The notes beneath the pieces were generated by a model that worked only from the letters and a program-made list of their open reading frames with translations, made no database searches and was not told the DNA's origin. From Candidatus Aquidulcis sp. (lineage in GTDB: Bacteria; Chloroflexota; Limnocylindria; Limnocylindrales; Limnocylindraceae): 34,833 nucleotides of DNA. Below are positions 8,988 through 18,630 of this stretch, piece after piece. The stretch covers positions 1 through 34,833 of the forward strand of contig QWRK01000003.1 in assembly GCA_003670455.1 (NCBI GenBank), written 5' to 3'. The position numbers and the translations under genes were made by a program. Each line of letters begins with the position of its first letter. The stretch's first letter is position 1.

Positions 8988-9009
8988 CGAATCGCTTCGA
9001 TTCGTTTTT
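8988..9009 (+). terminator. Putative intrinsic terminator/attenuator between ABC permease and doxX-like gene
   Basis: CGAATCG-CTT-CGATTCG perfect 7-bp hairpin followed directly by TTTTT. Confidence 0.6.
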
Positions 9010-9047
9010 GGATCGACGATCTAGGCCGAAAGCTGGAGGCAGTACAT

Positions 9048-9599
9048 ATGCGTACGACTGCATCACTTTCCTGGTATCCGAAGGCGGTCGCCATCGGGCG
9101 AATTGTCATCGGCGTCATCTTCCTGTGGGCAGGTCTCGAGAAGGTCATCGGCGGCGCCGGTGAGTGGACCGCGAAGGGATTCCTTGCGTTCGGCACCGGT
9201 GGCACGCTCGGCTGGCCATTCGTGACCGAAGTGGTCGAGGGCACGGTGTTCAACCCCACCCATGATTTCTGGGTTGGGCTCTCTGCCAATGATGGTGTCA
9301 TGAGCGTGATCAATCTTCTGGTGCCGTTCGGGCAGATTGCGATTGGCACCTCGTTGATCCTCGGAATCGCGACGCGTTTCGCCTCTCTGATGGGCTCACT
9401 GATGATGCTCTTCTTCTTCTTCGCCGCATGGGACTTCGCCTACGGCATCGTGAACCAGCACCTCACGTATGCCGTGGTTACGTTCGGGTTGGGCGTGATC
9501 GGAGCGGGGAACTACTACGGTCTTGACGCGGGCCTCGGTGGAAGCCTTCCAGCCGGCATCCGCCGCTGGTTCGCCTCGGGGGATACCGTCGCCGCATAG
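9048..9599 (+). CDS. DoxX/DoxD-like membrane protein
   Basis: 'IGRIVIGVIFLWAGLEKVIGG' and four TM segments; start refined to ATG 9048 with GGAGG SD about 10 nt upstream. Confidence 0.65.
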   Translation: MRTTASLSWYPKAVAIGRIVIGVIFLWAGLEKVIGGAGEWTAKGFLAFGTGGTLGWPFVTEVVEGTVFNPTHDFWVGLSANDGVMSVINLLVPFGQIAIGTSLILGIATRFASLMGSLMMLFFFFAAWDFAYGIVNQHLTYAVVTFGLGVIGAGNYYGLDAGLGGSLPAGIRRWFASGDTVAA

Positions 9600-9622
9600 C
9601 GACCTGGTGTCCTTACAGGCCG

Positions 9623-9666
9623 CGAGGGTCTGGTCGGCGAAAGCTGGCCAGGCCCTCGTTGTTTTT
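9623..9666 (+). terminator. Intrinsic terminator of doxX-like gene
   Basis: CGAGGGTCTGGTC...GGCCAGGCCCTCG 13-bp stem (two wobbles) then TTGTTTTT. Confidence 0.85.
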
Positions 9667-9670
9667 GGGC

Positions 9671-10672
9671 CTAGACCTTGTCGGGGAAGTGACAGGCGAC
9701 CTGGTGGCCTGTTGAGACCTGCACCAGCTGCGGCGATTCCGTGTTGCAGCGCTCCGGATTGCCGAGCTTCTCTTTCAGCCAGCAGCGCGTCTGGAATGCG
9801 CAGCCGCTCGGTGGATTCGATGGCGACGGCACATCGCCCTTCAAGATGATGCGCTTGCGCTTCTTCTCAATCGCAGGGTCAGGGATCGGCACCGCGGAGA
9901 GGAGAGCGATCGAGTACGGATGCACCGGCGAACTGTTCAGTTCTGCCGAAGGTGCAACCTCAACGATCTTCCCCAGATACATCACGGCGGTGCGATCGCT
10001 AATGTGGCGCACCACCGAGAGGTCGTGCGCAATGAAGAGATAGGCGAGCCCAAGACGCTGGCGCAGCTCTGCGAGCAGGTTGAGGATCTGCGCCTGCACG
10101 CTCACGTCGAGCGCACTGACCGGCTCGTCGGCCACCACGAGATCTGGGTTGAGGGCGAGTGCACGTGCCACGCCAATGCGCTGACGCTGCCCGCCAGAGA
10201 ACTCATGGGGATACCGCTCAGCGAAGCGTGGGTCCAGCCCGACCAGTTCGAGGAGCTCAGCAACGCGGCCGGTTCGCTCGGCGCTCGTGCCAACGTTGTA
10301 GATGTCGGCTGGCTCGCGAAGGATCGCGCCAACGGTCATGCGCGGATTCAGCGAGGCGTATGGGTCCTGGAAGATCATCTGCACGCGGCGGCGTAGTTCG
10401 TGCAGCTCACGCCCTTCGGCTGTCGCAAGATTCTGTCCGTCAAAGTCAATCGTTCCAGCGTTCGGCTTTACGACGCGAGTGATCGCGCGCGCCACGGTGC
10501 TCTTGCCGCAACCAGACTCACCAACGAGGCCGAGGATCTCCCCCTTCGCTACCTCAAACGAGACGCCATCCACTGCGCGCACTTCGGCGACGGTGCGCTC
10601 GCGCACCAGCCCTTCACGGATTGGGAATCGAACGGCAAGGTCTTTGACCGTCAGCAGCGGTTCGCGGCTCAT
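9671..10672 (-). CDS. oppF: Oligopeptide/dipeptide ABC transporter ATP-binding protein
   Basis: Walker A '[11 protein letters not shown]', '[15 protein letters not shown]', '[22 protein letters not shown]', C-terminal oligo_HPY-type Cys region. Confidence 0.92.
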   Translation of the reverse strand: MSREPLLTVKDLAVRFPIREGLVRERTVAEVRAVDGVSFEVAKGEILGLVGESGCGKSTVARAITRVVKPNAGTIDFDGQNLATAEGRELHELRRRVQMIFQDPYASLNPRMTVGAILREPADIYNVGTSAERTGRVAELLELVGLDPRFAERYPHEFSGGQRQRIGVARALALNPDLVVADEPVSALDVSVQAQILNLLAELRQRLGLAYLFIAHDLSVVRHISDRTAVMYLGKIVEVAPSAELNSSPVHPYSIALLSAVPIPDPAIEKKRKRIILKGDVPSPSNPPSGCAFQTRCWLKEKLGNPERCNTESPQLVQVSTGHQVACHFPDKV

Positions 10673-11736
10673 CGGGTGGCTCCTCCTGTGCGCGGCAGTG
10701 GTCGCCCTTCGGCAACCTCGGCAGGAGCGACTGGATTGAAGCAGGCGGCCACGTGCGTTGCGGTCGGTCCGCTCGTCACGATCGGGCCCGTGCCGCCATC
10801 AATCGGCAACAGGGCAGGTGTCTCGGTGGCGCAGCGATCGGTGCGCCAGGCGCAGCGCGCATAGAACGAACAACCCACTGGCGCATCAACCAGATCGGGT
10901 GGTCGACCTTCGATGGGCACCAGCTTGCCGCCAGTCTCGCCGTCGAGACGTGGAATGGAGCGCAGCAGACCAACGGTGTACGGATGGCGTGGCTTGGCAA
11001 AGAGGTCGTCGGTGGTGCCCGACTCAATCACCGCACCGGCATACATCACGTTGACGCGGTCGGCCATGCCGGCAAGAACGCCGAGATCATGGGTAACGAG
11101 GATCGTTGCCGTGCCGCGCTCCTCGGTGAGGCGGCGGAGCAGGTCAAGCACCTGCGCCTGAATGGTGACGTCGAGCGCGGTAGTTGGCTCGTCGGCGATG
11201 AGCACGCGGGGCTCAAGGGCGAGCGCCATGGCGATCATCACGCGCTGCCGCATGCCGCCCGAGAACTCGTGCGGGTAGCTGCGAAGTCGTGACTCTGGAT
11301 TGGCAACGCCAACGGCGGTGAGGAGCTCAATGGCGCGGGTTCGCGCCGCCTCCTTCGTCACCTCGCGGTGTGCCTGAATCGTTTCGATTAGCTGCTCCTC
11401 AATGCGGAGCACCGGGTTGAGCGAGGTCATCGGGTCTTGGAAGATCATGGCAATCTCGCTGCCACGCACCTGGCGCAGCTCCTCCTCTTTTAGGGTGGTG
11501 AGCTCACGCCCGTCGAGCTTGACGCTCCCGCCCTCCACGCGGCCGGCAGGCTTCGGTAGCAGGCCAACGATCGCAAGATTGGTGACGCTCTTGCCACAGC
11601 CCGACTCGCCCGCCACACCGAGCGTCTCGCCGGCGGCAAGGTCAAACGAGACACCATTCACGGCATGCACCGCACCGTCGTGCGTGCGGAAGCGCACTAC
11701 CAGGTCACGAACCTCGAGAAGGTGCTGGTCGCTCAT
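10669..11736 (-). CDS. oppD: Oligopeptide/dipeptide ABC transporter ATP-binding protein
   Basis: '[14 protein letters not shown]', '[15 protein letters not shown]', '[17 protein letters not shown]'; overlaps oppF by 4 nt. Confidence 0.92.
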   Translation of the reverse strand: MSDQHLLEVRDLVVRFRTHDGAVHAVNGVSFDLAAGETLGVAGESGCGKSVTNLAIVGLLPKPAGRVEGGSVKLDGRELTTLKEEELRQVRGSEIAMIFQDPMTSLNPVLRIEEQLIETIQAHREVTKEAARTRAIELLTAVGVANPESRLRSYPHEFSGGMRQRVMIAMALALEPRVLIADEPTTALDVTIQAQVLDLLRRLTEERGTATILVTHDLGVLAGMADRVNVMYAGAVIESGTTDDLFAKPRHPYTVGLLRSIPRLDGETGGKLVPIEGRPPDLVDAPVGCSFYARCAWRTDRCATETPALLPIDGGTGPIVTSGPTATHVAACFNPVAPAEVAEGRPLPRTGGATR

Positions 11737-12617
11737 CGCTTCAACTTCGGGTCAAGCGACTCGCGCAGCCCGTCTCCAAGAAGGTTGAATCCGATCGCCG
11801 AAATGACGATTGCGCCACCGATGAAGATCACAATATGTGGGGCGGCCTGCATGAATCGACGCGCGTCCACGAGCATCGTCCCCCACTCTGGTGTGCGTGG
11901 ATCGGTCGGTCCAAGGCCAAGGAATCCGAGGCCGGCGATGTCAATGATGGCTGTGGCGAGCACCAGCGTCGCCTGCACAATGAGCGGCGTCAGAGCGTTC
12001 GGCAGCATGTGCCGAACCAGAATGCGCAGGCGCGATGCACCAATGGTTCGCGCAGCCACAACGTAGTCGGCCTCGCGGAGCGCCAGCAGTGAGCCGCGCA
12101 GCAGTCGTGCGAACGTTGGTGCGTAACTCACCGCAATTGCCAGTGTTAGCTGTGGCATCCCACGCCCAAGAGCGGTAACGATGCCGATCGCCAGCAAGAT
12201 GCTTGGAATCGAAAGGAAGACGTCAGTCGTACGCATAATCACGCCGTCGACCCGGCCGCCGAATCCGCCCGCGATTGCACCGAGGGCGCCGCCGATAACG
12301 AGCGCAATGGCTACGGCGCCAACCCCAACAAAGAGGCTGATCTGCGCACCGTAGAGAACGCGCGAGAGAATGTCGCGTCCTAGAAGGTCAGTGCCGAATA
12401 GGTGCGTGAGCGACGGCGCATCGAGGCTGCTCCCATTCATGGCGTACGGATCGTATGGCGCAATCAGCGGTGCAAGGATCGCCGCTGAGGCAAAGAGCAC
12501 GATGCAGAAGAGTCCCACCATCGCCGGTCGGTTGCGGCGCAGTCGGCGAGCAGCGTCGCCCCAAAGGCCCCGTTGCGGGCGAGCGAGCTGAGGATCCACC
12601 ATCGCAGCACGCAGCAT
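11733..12617 (-). CDS. oppC: Oligopeptide/dipeptide ABC transporter permease
   Basis: 'HLFGTDLLGRDILSRVLYGAQISL' and C-terminal 'GFNLLGDGLRESLDPKLK' hallmark; start refined to ATG 12617. Confidence 0.92.
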   Translation of the reverse strand: MLRAAMVDPQLARPQRGLWGDAARRLRRNRPAMVGLFCIVLFASAAILAPLIAPYDPYAMNGSSLDAPSLTHLFGTDLLGRDILSRVLYGAQISLFVGVGAVAIALVIGGALGAIAGGFGGRVDGVIMRTTDVFLSIPSILLAIGIVTALGRGMPQLTLAIAVSYAPTFARLLRGSLLALREADYVVAARTIGASRLRILVRHMLPNALTPLIVQATLVLATAIIDIAGLGFLGLGPTDPRTPEWGTMLVDARRFMQAAPHIVIFIGGAIVISAIGFNLLGDGLRESLDPKLKR

Positions 12618-13621
12618 TATTGATACCGAATCTTTGGATTCAACAAGGCATAGCCAATGTCGACGAGCAGGTTGACGACAAGGAAGATGAGGGCAAAGAT
12701 GAGGATCGTGGACTGCACGATCGGGTAGTCTCGGTTCTGGATCGCATCCACAACCCATCGGCCAACGCCGTTCCAGACAAATACGGTTTCGGTCAGCACA
12801 GCGCCGCCAAGGAGTGCGCCCGCCTGAAGTCCAACGACAGTGGTGACGGGCAGCCACGCATTCCGCATGATGTGCCGGTTATCAACCGTCTGCTCCTTGA
12901 GGCCCTTTGAACGCGCAGTTCGGACGTAGTCCTCGTTCACTACCTCAATCACCGAGGCACGCGTGATGCGGGTAATGATCGCGAGTGGAATTGAGCCGAG
13001 GGCAATTGAAGGAAGAATCAGGTGACGAACAACATCTACAAATAGATCAAGGCGGCCGGCGAAGAGGGTATCAATCAGCAGCAGCCCTGAAGTGGCATCA
13101 AAGCGAGCGCGAGCATCAATACGCCCTTGCGTTGGCAGCCATTCGAGAATGACGCCGAAGATTGCAACGAGCGCGAGGCCAAGAACGAAGACGGGGATGC
13201 TCACCCCGAAGAGGCTGACGCCTGTGATCAGGCCGTCAATCCGACCGCCCGCTTTTCGTGCGGCGAGCCGGCCGAGAGGAACTCCGACACCGAGGGCGAA
13301 GATGAGTGCGCCAATCGTCAGCTCCACCGTTCCAGGGAAGCGCGTGAGGAACTCAGCCAAGAAGGGCTGGGAGTTGACGACGCTCGCGCCAAGATCACCC
13401 GAAAGGGTGTTCATCAGGTAGCGGATGTACTGCTCCCAGAGCGGAAGATCAAGGCCAAGGTTCTCTCGGAGGGCTGCGCACGCCTCAGGGGTGCGGTGTT
13501 GCCCAAGGATGGCAACGCATGGATCGCCGGGGAGGATGCGGATGTAGGCGAAGAGCAGAATTGAGAGCCCGATCAACACGGGAATTGCGGCGATCAAGCG
13601 GCGAACGATGTATCTCCCCAT
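12617..13621 (-). CDS. oppB: Oligopeptide/dipeptide ABC transporter permease
   Basis: 'YIVRRLIAAIPVLIGLSILLFAYIRILPGDP' N-terminus, 'RTARSKGLKE' EAA-type loop; TAATG overlap with oppC. Confidence 0.92.
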   Translation of the reverse strand: MGRYIVRRLIAAIPVLIGLSILLFAYIRILPGDPCVAILGQHRTPEACAALRENLGLDLPLWEQYIRYLMNTLSGDLGASVVNSQPFLAEFLTRFPGTVELTIGALIFALGVGVPLGRLAARKAGGRIDGLITGVSLFGVSIPVFVLGLALVAIFGVILEWLPTQGRIDARARFDATSGLLLIDTLFAGRLDLFVDVVRHLILPSIALGSIPLAIITRITRASVIEVVNEDYVRTARSKGLKEQTVDNRHIMRNAWLPVTTVVGLQAGALLGGAVLTETVFVWNGVGRWVVDAIQNRDYPIVQSTILIFALIFLVVNLLVDIGYALLNPKIRYQ

Positions 13622-13740
13622 GCGGGTCAGTCTAGGGGTGAAACGCCGTCGCCGCCCCCTCAGCCTCACGGCCAAGGGAGCGGCGACAGATGCTCTCGTT
13701 AGAGCGAGTAGCGCACCGCCTTACGCGGCACGCACCTCAG

Positions 13741-15375
13741 TTACGGTCGGTCGAGCCAGACCAGGTTGAGCGGCTCGTTCAACGCTGCAGAGCCGATGAA
13801 GCCCTTCAGGTCGATCGTGGCAGCTGCCTGCGGCTTCGAGTTGGCAACCGGCACTGTTGGCATGTCAGCGCGGATCAAATCCTGCGCCGTCTCCCACAGG
13901 GCCTTCGCCTCTGCCTCGGTGCCCGCTGCAAGCGCGTCGTTCATCGCCTTGTCGAGGGCATCGTTCTTGTATGCGAACTCCTTTGAAGGGGCGCCGTTCT
14001 TATAACCGAAGAACGCCGTCTTCAAGAAGTTGTCCGGGCCGGCCCAGTCGCCGGTCCAGCCAAGGAGCCACATCTCGTACTTACCCTGGTTCTCGTCATC
14101 CAGGTAGCCTTCGCGCCAACCATCGCTGTTTGGGTTGATCGTGAAGCCGACTGCCTCGAGGTTCGCCGTGATCGCTTCGAACAAGCCCTTTGGATCAGGC
14201 ATGTACGGGCGGGACACGTCGTTTGGATACCAGAAGTCAATCGTGAGGTCGGTTTCACCCGACTCTGCGATCAACTGCTTCGCCTTCTCGACGTCATAGC
14301 CTGGAAGATTGAGGTCCTTCGCGTATGCAACGCCAGCTGGCATCCAGTTCGTTGCTCGCACCGCTGCGCCGGCATAGAAGGTCTTGATCAGGAAGTCGTA
14401 ATCGATCGCGTAGGCAATTGCCTCGCGGATCTTTGGATTGCTGATCGGTGCGTATGTGTGGTTCATCGAGATCTGGAACGTATTGAACGAGGAACCTCGG
14501 TCAATCAGCTGCAGGTCCTTGTTTGCAGTAATCTCTGCAATCGTTGCAGGAGCGATCGTCTGCGCAAGGTCGATCTCGCCCGTTGCAAGACCGTTCACGC
14601 GCTGAGCCTCTTCGGCAACTGCCTTAAAGACAATTGCGTCAAGGTAGGCGACCTTCTCCTTGTTCCAATATTCTGCGTTCTTCTCAACTTCAACGCTATC
14701 GCCAACTACCCACTTCACGAACTTGAAGGGGCCGGTGCCGACCATTGCGCCTGCGCCACCAGTGGCGGCAGTGATCTTGGTCACATCAGCCTCGGTGTTG
14801 TCAGCCTTACCAAGAACCAGCGCCGTTGGCGACTGGATGGCAAAGACCTGAAGCGTCTGGGTCAACAGGAAGTTCGAGCTCGCCTTGCGCAGCTTGATGG
14901 CGACCGTGAGGTCGTCGATCTTCGTTGCGGACTCAAGGTTGCTCTCGCTGCCATAGCCACCGAAGATGTCGCCGATATAGAAGGCGTAGTCTCGGAGCTC
15001 GGTTGGTAGCCCAATGAAGCGCTCATAGTTGAATACGACTGCATCCGCATTGAAGTCGGTGCCGTCGTGGAACTTGACGCCGCTGCGCAGCTTGAACGTA
15101 TAGGTGAGGCCGTCGGCGCTCATCTCATAGCTCTCTGCGAGCACTGGAACGACCTTTGAGGTCGAGCCTGGCTCAAGGCCAACAAGGGTCTCGACGACCT
15201 GCTGGATGACATACGACGTGTTGCTGTCGTCCATCAACGCAGCGTCGGTTCGTACGATGTCGCCTGGTAGGGCAACGATGAGGGTTCCTCCGGCCTTGCC
15301 GACTGGGGTGCTCGAGCACGCCGCGGCGACCATGAGGAGGGCGCCAAGAATGGCACCGATCCGTAGGTTCTTCAT
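13741..15375 (-). CDS. oppA: Oligopeptide/dipeptide ABC transporter substrate-binding lipoprotein (SBP family 5)
   Basis: Lipobox 'LLMVAAACSS', 'YTFKLRSGVKFHDGTDFNADAVVFNYER'; start refined to ATG 15375 with AAAGGAG SD. Confidence 0.92.
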   Translation of the reverse strand: MKNLRIGAILGALLMVAAACSSTPVGKAGGTLIVALPGDIVRTDAALMDDSNTSYVIQQVVETLVGLEPGSTSKVVPVLAESYEMSADGLTYTFKLRSGVKFHDGTDFNADAVVFNYERFIGLPTELRDYAFYIGDIFGGYGSESNLESATKIDDLTVAIKLRKASSNFLLTQTLQVFAIQSPTALVLGKADNTEADVTKITAATGGAGAMVGTGPFKFVKWVVGDSVEVEKNAEYWNKEKVAYLDAIVFKAVAEEAQRVNGLATGEIDLAQTIAPATIAEITANKDLQLIDRGSSFNTFQISMNHTYAPISNPKIREAIAYAIDYDFLIKTFYAGAAVRATNWMPAGVAYAKDLNLPGYDVEKAKQLIAESGETDLTIDFWYPNDVSRPYMPDPKGLFEAITANLEAVGFTINPNSDGWREGYLDDENQGKYEMWLLGWTGDWAGPDNFLKTAFFGYKNGAPSKEFAYKNDALDKAMNDALAAGTEAEAKALWETAQDLIRADMPTVPVANSKPQAAATIDLKGFIGSAALNEPLNLVWLDRP

Positions 15376-15514
15376 GTGTTCTCCTTTAATGGCGAGTTTG
15401 GCCCGGGCCCCTGGCTCGGCCGACGCGGGGTTTCCGCGATTGCCCCATCCTACCGCAGCGCAAGCACGAATTTGGTTCAGAAAGCGCAACCTCGGGACCG
15501 ATTTCACGCACGAT

Positions 15515-15544
15515 TTGAGCAAATCACACGTGCGCCGCTACCCT
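15515..15544 (+). promoter_or_regulatory. Possible sigma70-like promoter of the heliorhodopsin gene
   Basis: TTGAGC - 18 nt - TACCCT; spacer contains palindrome CACGTG (15527-15532). Confidence 0.35.
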
Positions 15545-15597
15545 CAACGGCATCAGGCTGAAGTCCAGTCTGCAGAATTGAAAAGGGAGGAACCTTC

Positions 15598-16482
15598 ATG
15601 GCAACAGCCAAGAAGTCCGCGCCAAAGCGCGCGGCCGCCGTCAGCACCGGGGTCGCGACAACGTTTGCCGCCATTCCGGCCGCCCGCGCGAAGCAGCTCT
15701 TTAACTGGAACCGGCTCCTTGTGCTCCTGCACGGGATCCAGGCAACCATCATCTGGTGGATCAGCCCAACTGATGCCCTAGTGCGATTCGAGGGGACATA
15801 TCCCGTATCGAAGATCGTCGACGGCCAGTTCGTAGGACTTGATTCGGCGAAGGAGCTGCTCATCAGCTTCCCACTCGCCTATCTCGTTGCTGCCTTCTTT
15901 CTCCTCTCGGCACTGGCGCACTTCCTCGTCGCCTACCCGTTCCGCAAGCGCTACGAGAGTTGGCTCGCTCGCGAGTTCAACCCAATGCGCTGGGCTGAGT
16001 ATGCGTTGAGCTCAACGCTCATGATCGTCGGCATTGCATCGCTGAGCTTCATTACTGATGCTGGCGCACTCATTGCCATTGCGGTCTGCAACGCTTCGAT
16101 GAACCTCTTCGGTTGGTCGATGGAAGAGGCAAACATTGGGCGCAAAAACGTTCAGTGGAGCCACTACATCTTCGGCTGCATCGCCGGCATCGCGCCGTGG
16201 ATTGCGCTGTTCACGACCGTCGGTCTCTCGCTGGCCAACTGGCCAACGGGCATTGGGCCAAATGGCCGCGACCTTGAGGCATTCAAGCCTGTGCTGATTA
16301 CGATCTACGTGAGCCTCTTCATCAGCTTCAACATCTTTGCAGTGAACATGGTGTTGCAGCGCTTGAAGGTTGGAAAGTGGGCTGACTACCTTCACGGTGA
16401 GCGCAGCTACATGATCCTCTCGCTCGTGGCGAAGACGCTTCTTGCGTGGCAGGTTTGGACCGGAGTGTTCATGCCAGCATAG
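15598..16482 (+). CDS. Heliorhodopsin
   Basis: 'LSALAHFLVAYPFRKRYESWLAREFNPMRWAEYALSSTLMI', 'NASMNLFGWSMEE', 'FGCIAGIAPWIAL', 'GKWADYLHGERSYMILSLVAKTLLAWQVWTGVFMP' align by eye with the founding heliorhodopsin 48C12; Schiff-base Lys = K279, counterion Glu = E134, H45/H108 at conserved His sites; SD AGGGAGGA. Confidence 0.95.
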   Translation: MATAKKSAPKRAAAVSTGVATTFAAIPAARAKQLFNWNRLLVLLHGIQATIIWWISPTDALVRFEGTYPVSKIVDGQFVGLDSAKELLISFPLAYLVAAFFLLSALAHFLVAYPFRKRYESWLAREFNPMRWAEYALSSTLMIVGIASLSFITDAGALIAIAVCNASMNLFGWSMEEANIGRKNVQWSHYIFGCIAGIAPWIALFTTVGLSLANWPTGIGPNGRDLEAFKPVLITIYVSLFISFNIFAVNMVLQRLKVGKWADYLHGERSYMILSLVAKTLLAWQVWTGVFMPA

Positions 16483-16506
16483 GGATAGCCCTCTTACGAG
16501 GAACCT

Positions 16507-16543
16507 GGAGACCCTCGCCCACCTGGGCGGGGGTCTCCTTTTT
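16507..16543 (+). terminator. Strong intrinsic terminator of the heliorhodopsin gene
   Basis: GGAGACCCTCGCCC-ACCT-GGGCGGGGGTCTCC (14-bp stem, one T:G) followed by TTTTT. Confidence 0.93.
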
Positions 16544-16569
16544 GTAGCGGTGGGGCGTACTATGCAGCC

Positions 16570-17373
16570 ATGAGTAATGAGCGGGACCCTAGTGACACAA
16601 AGGGGCTGACGTACGCGAGTTACTTGGCGCTTGATGAGTTGCTCGGGCTACAGCGCCCGCGCTCAGACGAGCATGACGAACTGCTCTTCATTACGATTCA
16701 CCAAACCTATGAGCTCTGGTTCAAGCAGATCCTGCATGAGGTCCGAGGTGCCATGAGTGCCCTCGCTGCAAACGAGAGTTGGCGTGCCTCCCACAGGCTC
16801 AGCCGAGTTCGACATATTCTCAAGATTGCCGTCGCGCAAGTAGACATCCTAGAGACGCTCACCCCACTCGAGTTTGCCGCGTTCCGCAGCCGGCTCGCAA
16901 CGTCTAGTGGATTTGAATCCGCCCAGTTCCGCGAGATTGAGGCGCTCTTCGGAATCCGCAACGCGCGTCTCGCCGACCTACTCCCAGATGAGAAGGCTCG
17001 AGAAATCGTGCGCGCCACCTTGCAGGCACCAAGTCTCTGGGACGCAACGATCCACTGGCTGGCGGTTCGCGGGTCTGCGGTCCCAGCGCGACTACTCAGC
17101 CGAGATGTGTCGGCACCGTATGAGGGGGATGAAGATCTGCAAGAGGTGCTGCTTGAGATCTATCGTGCTGGAGGCGAAGCAGCGAGCATTCTCGAGCAGC
17201 TCGTCGATATCGACGAGGGTGTTCAGGAGTGGCGCTATCGACACGTCAAGATGGTGGAGCGAACCATTGGCCGAAAGTCGGGAACGGGTGGCTCTACCGG
17301 TGTGGAATATCTCGCCGCAAGCCTGCGACGTTCGCTCTTCCCAGACCTTTGGGCCATTCGCGACCGAATGTAG
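16570..17373 (+). CDS. kynA: Tryptophan 2,3-dioxygenase
   Basis: 'YASYLALDELLGLQRPRSDEHDELLFITIHQTYELWFKQILHE' and 'VERTIGRKSGTGGSTGVEYLAAS' are hallmark TDO motifs. Confidence 0.95.
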   Translation: MSNERDPSDTKGLTYASYLALDELLGLQRPRSDEHDELLFITIHQTYELWFKQILHEVRGAMSALAANESWRASHRLSRVRHILKIAVAQVDILETLTPLEFAAFRSRLATSSGFESAQFREIEALFGIRNARLADLLPDEKAREIVRATLQAPSLWDATIHWLAVRGSAVPARLLSRDVSAPYEGDEDLQEVLLEIYRAGGEAASILEQLVDIDEGVQEWRYRHVKMVERTIGRKSGTGGSTGVEYLAASLRRSLFPDLWAIRDRM

Positions 17374-17382
17374 TTGGAGCGA

Positions 17383-18618
17383 TCAGGTCACCGTCTGCTT
17401 CGAAGCAAACTCTGGGGCACGCCATGCGTCGGTTCGAAGGATCTCGGCGAACGTCGCTACCGCGCGATCAATGTCGGCAAAGCTCACATAGAGCGGCGAG
17501 AAGCCGAAGCGCAGGATGTTTGGCGTACGGAAATCTCCGATGACTCCGCGGCTGATCAGCGCCTGCATGATCGGATAGCCGCTCTCGTGCGCAAAGGAGG
17601 CCTGTCCGCCGCGTAGCTGGCCCTCCCGTGGTGAGATGAGGGTGAGGCCATAGCCCTTGCACTCCGCCTCAACTCGCTCAATAAAGCGAGAGGTTTGAGC
17701 CATCGACTTGCGGCGAATCTCGGACATTGAGACCCCCTCCCACATCTTCAGAGACTCATCGAGTGCCGCCAGACTGAGCACCTGCTGCGTGCCCGTGATG
17801 AAGCGCCGAATGCCAGGAGCCGGCTCATAGTCGGGCACGAATGCGAACGGGCTCTTATGGCCAAGCCAGCCCTCGAGTGGCTGCCGTACCTGCTCAATCA
17901 GCGCCGGTGCAACCCAGGTGTACGAGGGTGCGCCTGGCCCACCATTGAGATACTTGTATCCGCAGCCGATCGCAAAGTCGGCGCCGTCGCGAGCGATATC
18001 AAGCTCAAGGACTCCAGTGGAGTGCGAGAGATCCCACACCGTCAGCGCACCAGCAGCGTGGGCCGTGGCACTCAGTTCGCGCATGTCACGGATCCGTCCG
18101 GTTCGATAATCCACGTGCGTCAACATCAAGACCCCTGCCCCATCAAGCACCGTCTCCGGGCTGACTGACTCGTTCCAGAAGCGCACCTCCACATTGGGGA
18201 GTAGTTGGCGTAGGCCCTCCAAGATGTACAAATCGGTTGGGAAGTTCTCGCGCTCAGTGACAACAACCTGCCGGTCGCCGCGTAGGCGCAACGCGGCGGC
18301 CAGCACGCGGAAGAGCGAGACGGACGTAGATTCACCAACTACCACCTCTCCCTTGCCGACACCGAGAAGTGGGGCGATCCGATCGCCAACGCTAAGTGGC
18401 AGGTTGTACCAATCAGACTCGTTCCAACTGCGGATGAGCCGCTCGCCCCACTGCCGGTCAATCACGTTGGCGACGCGCTCATGCACACCGATAGGCAGCG
18501 CCCCCAGAGAATTCCCATCGAGGTAGACGACTTCTGCCGGCAGGTTGAACCGCTCTCGCAGCGCAGCGAGAGGGTCCTGCGCGTCGAGCTCTGCTGCTGA
18601 AGGGGTGGGCTGCGTCAT
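17383..18618 (-). CDS. kynU: Kynureninase
   Basis: 'VYLDGNSLGALP', 'VVGESTSVSLFRVLAAALRLR', 'ADFAIGCGYKYLNGGPGAPSYTWV' (PLP Lys), 'RRFITGTQQVLSLAALD'. Confidence 0.95.
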   Translation of the reverse strand: MTQPTPSAAELDAQDPLAALRERFNLPAEVVYLDGNSLGALPIGVHERVANVIDRQWGERLIRSWNESDWYNLPLSVGDRIAPLLGVGKGEVVVGESTSVSLFRVLAAALRLRGDRQVVVTERENFPTDLYILEGLRQLLPNVEVRFWNESVSPETVLDGAGVLMLTHVDYRTGRIRDMRELSATAHAAGALTVWDLSHSTGVLELDIARDGADFAIGCGYKYLNGGPGAPSYTWVAPALIEQVRQPLEGWLGHKSPFAFVPDYEPAPGIRRFITGTQQVLSLAALDESLKMWEGVSMSEIRRKSMAQTSRFIERVEAECKGYGLTLISPREGQLRGGQASFAHESGYPIMQALISRGVIGDFRTPNILRFGFSPLYVSFADIDRAVATFAEILRTDAWRAPEFASKQTVT

Positions 18619-18630
18619 GCGTCTATCGTC

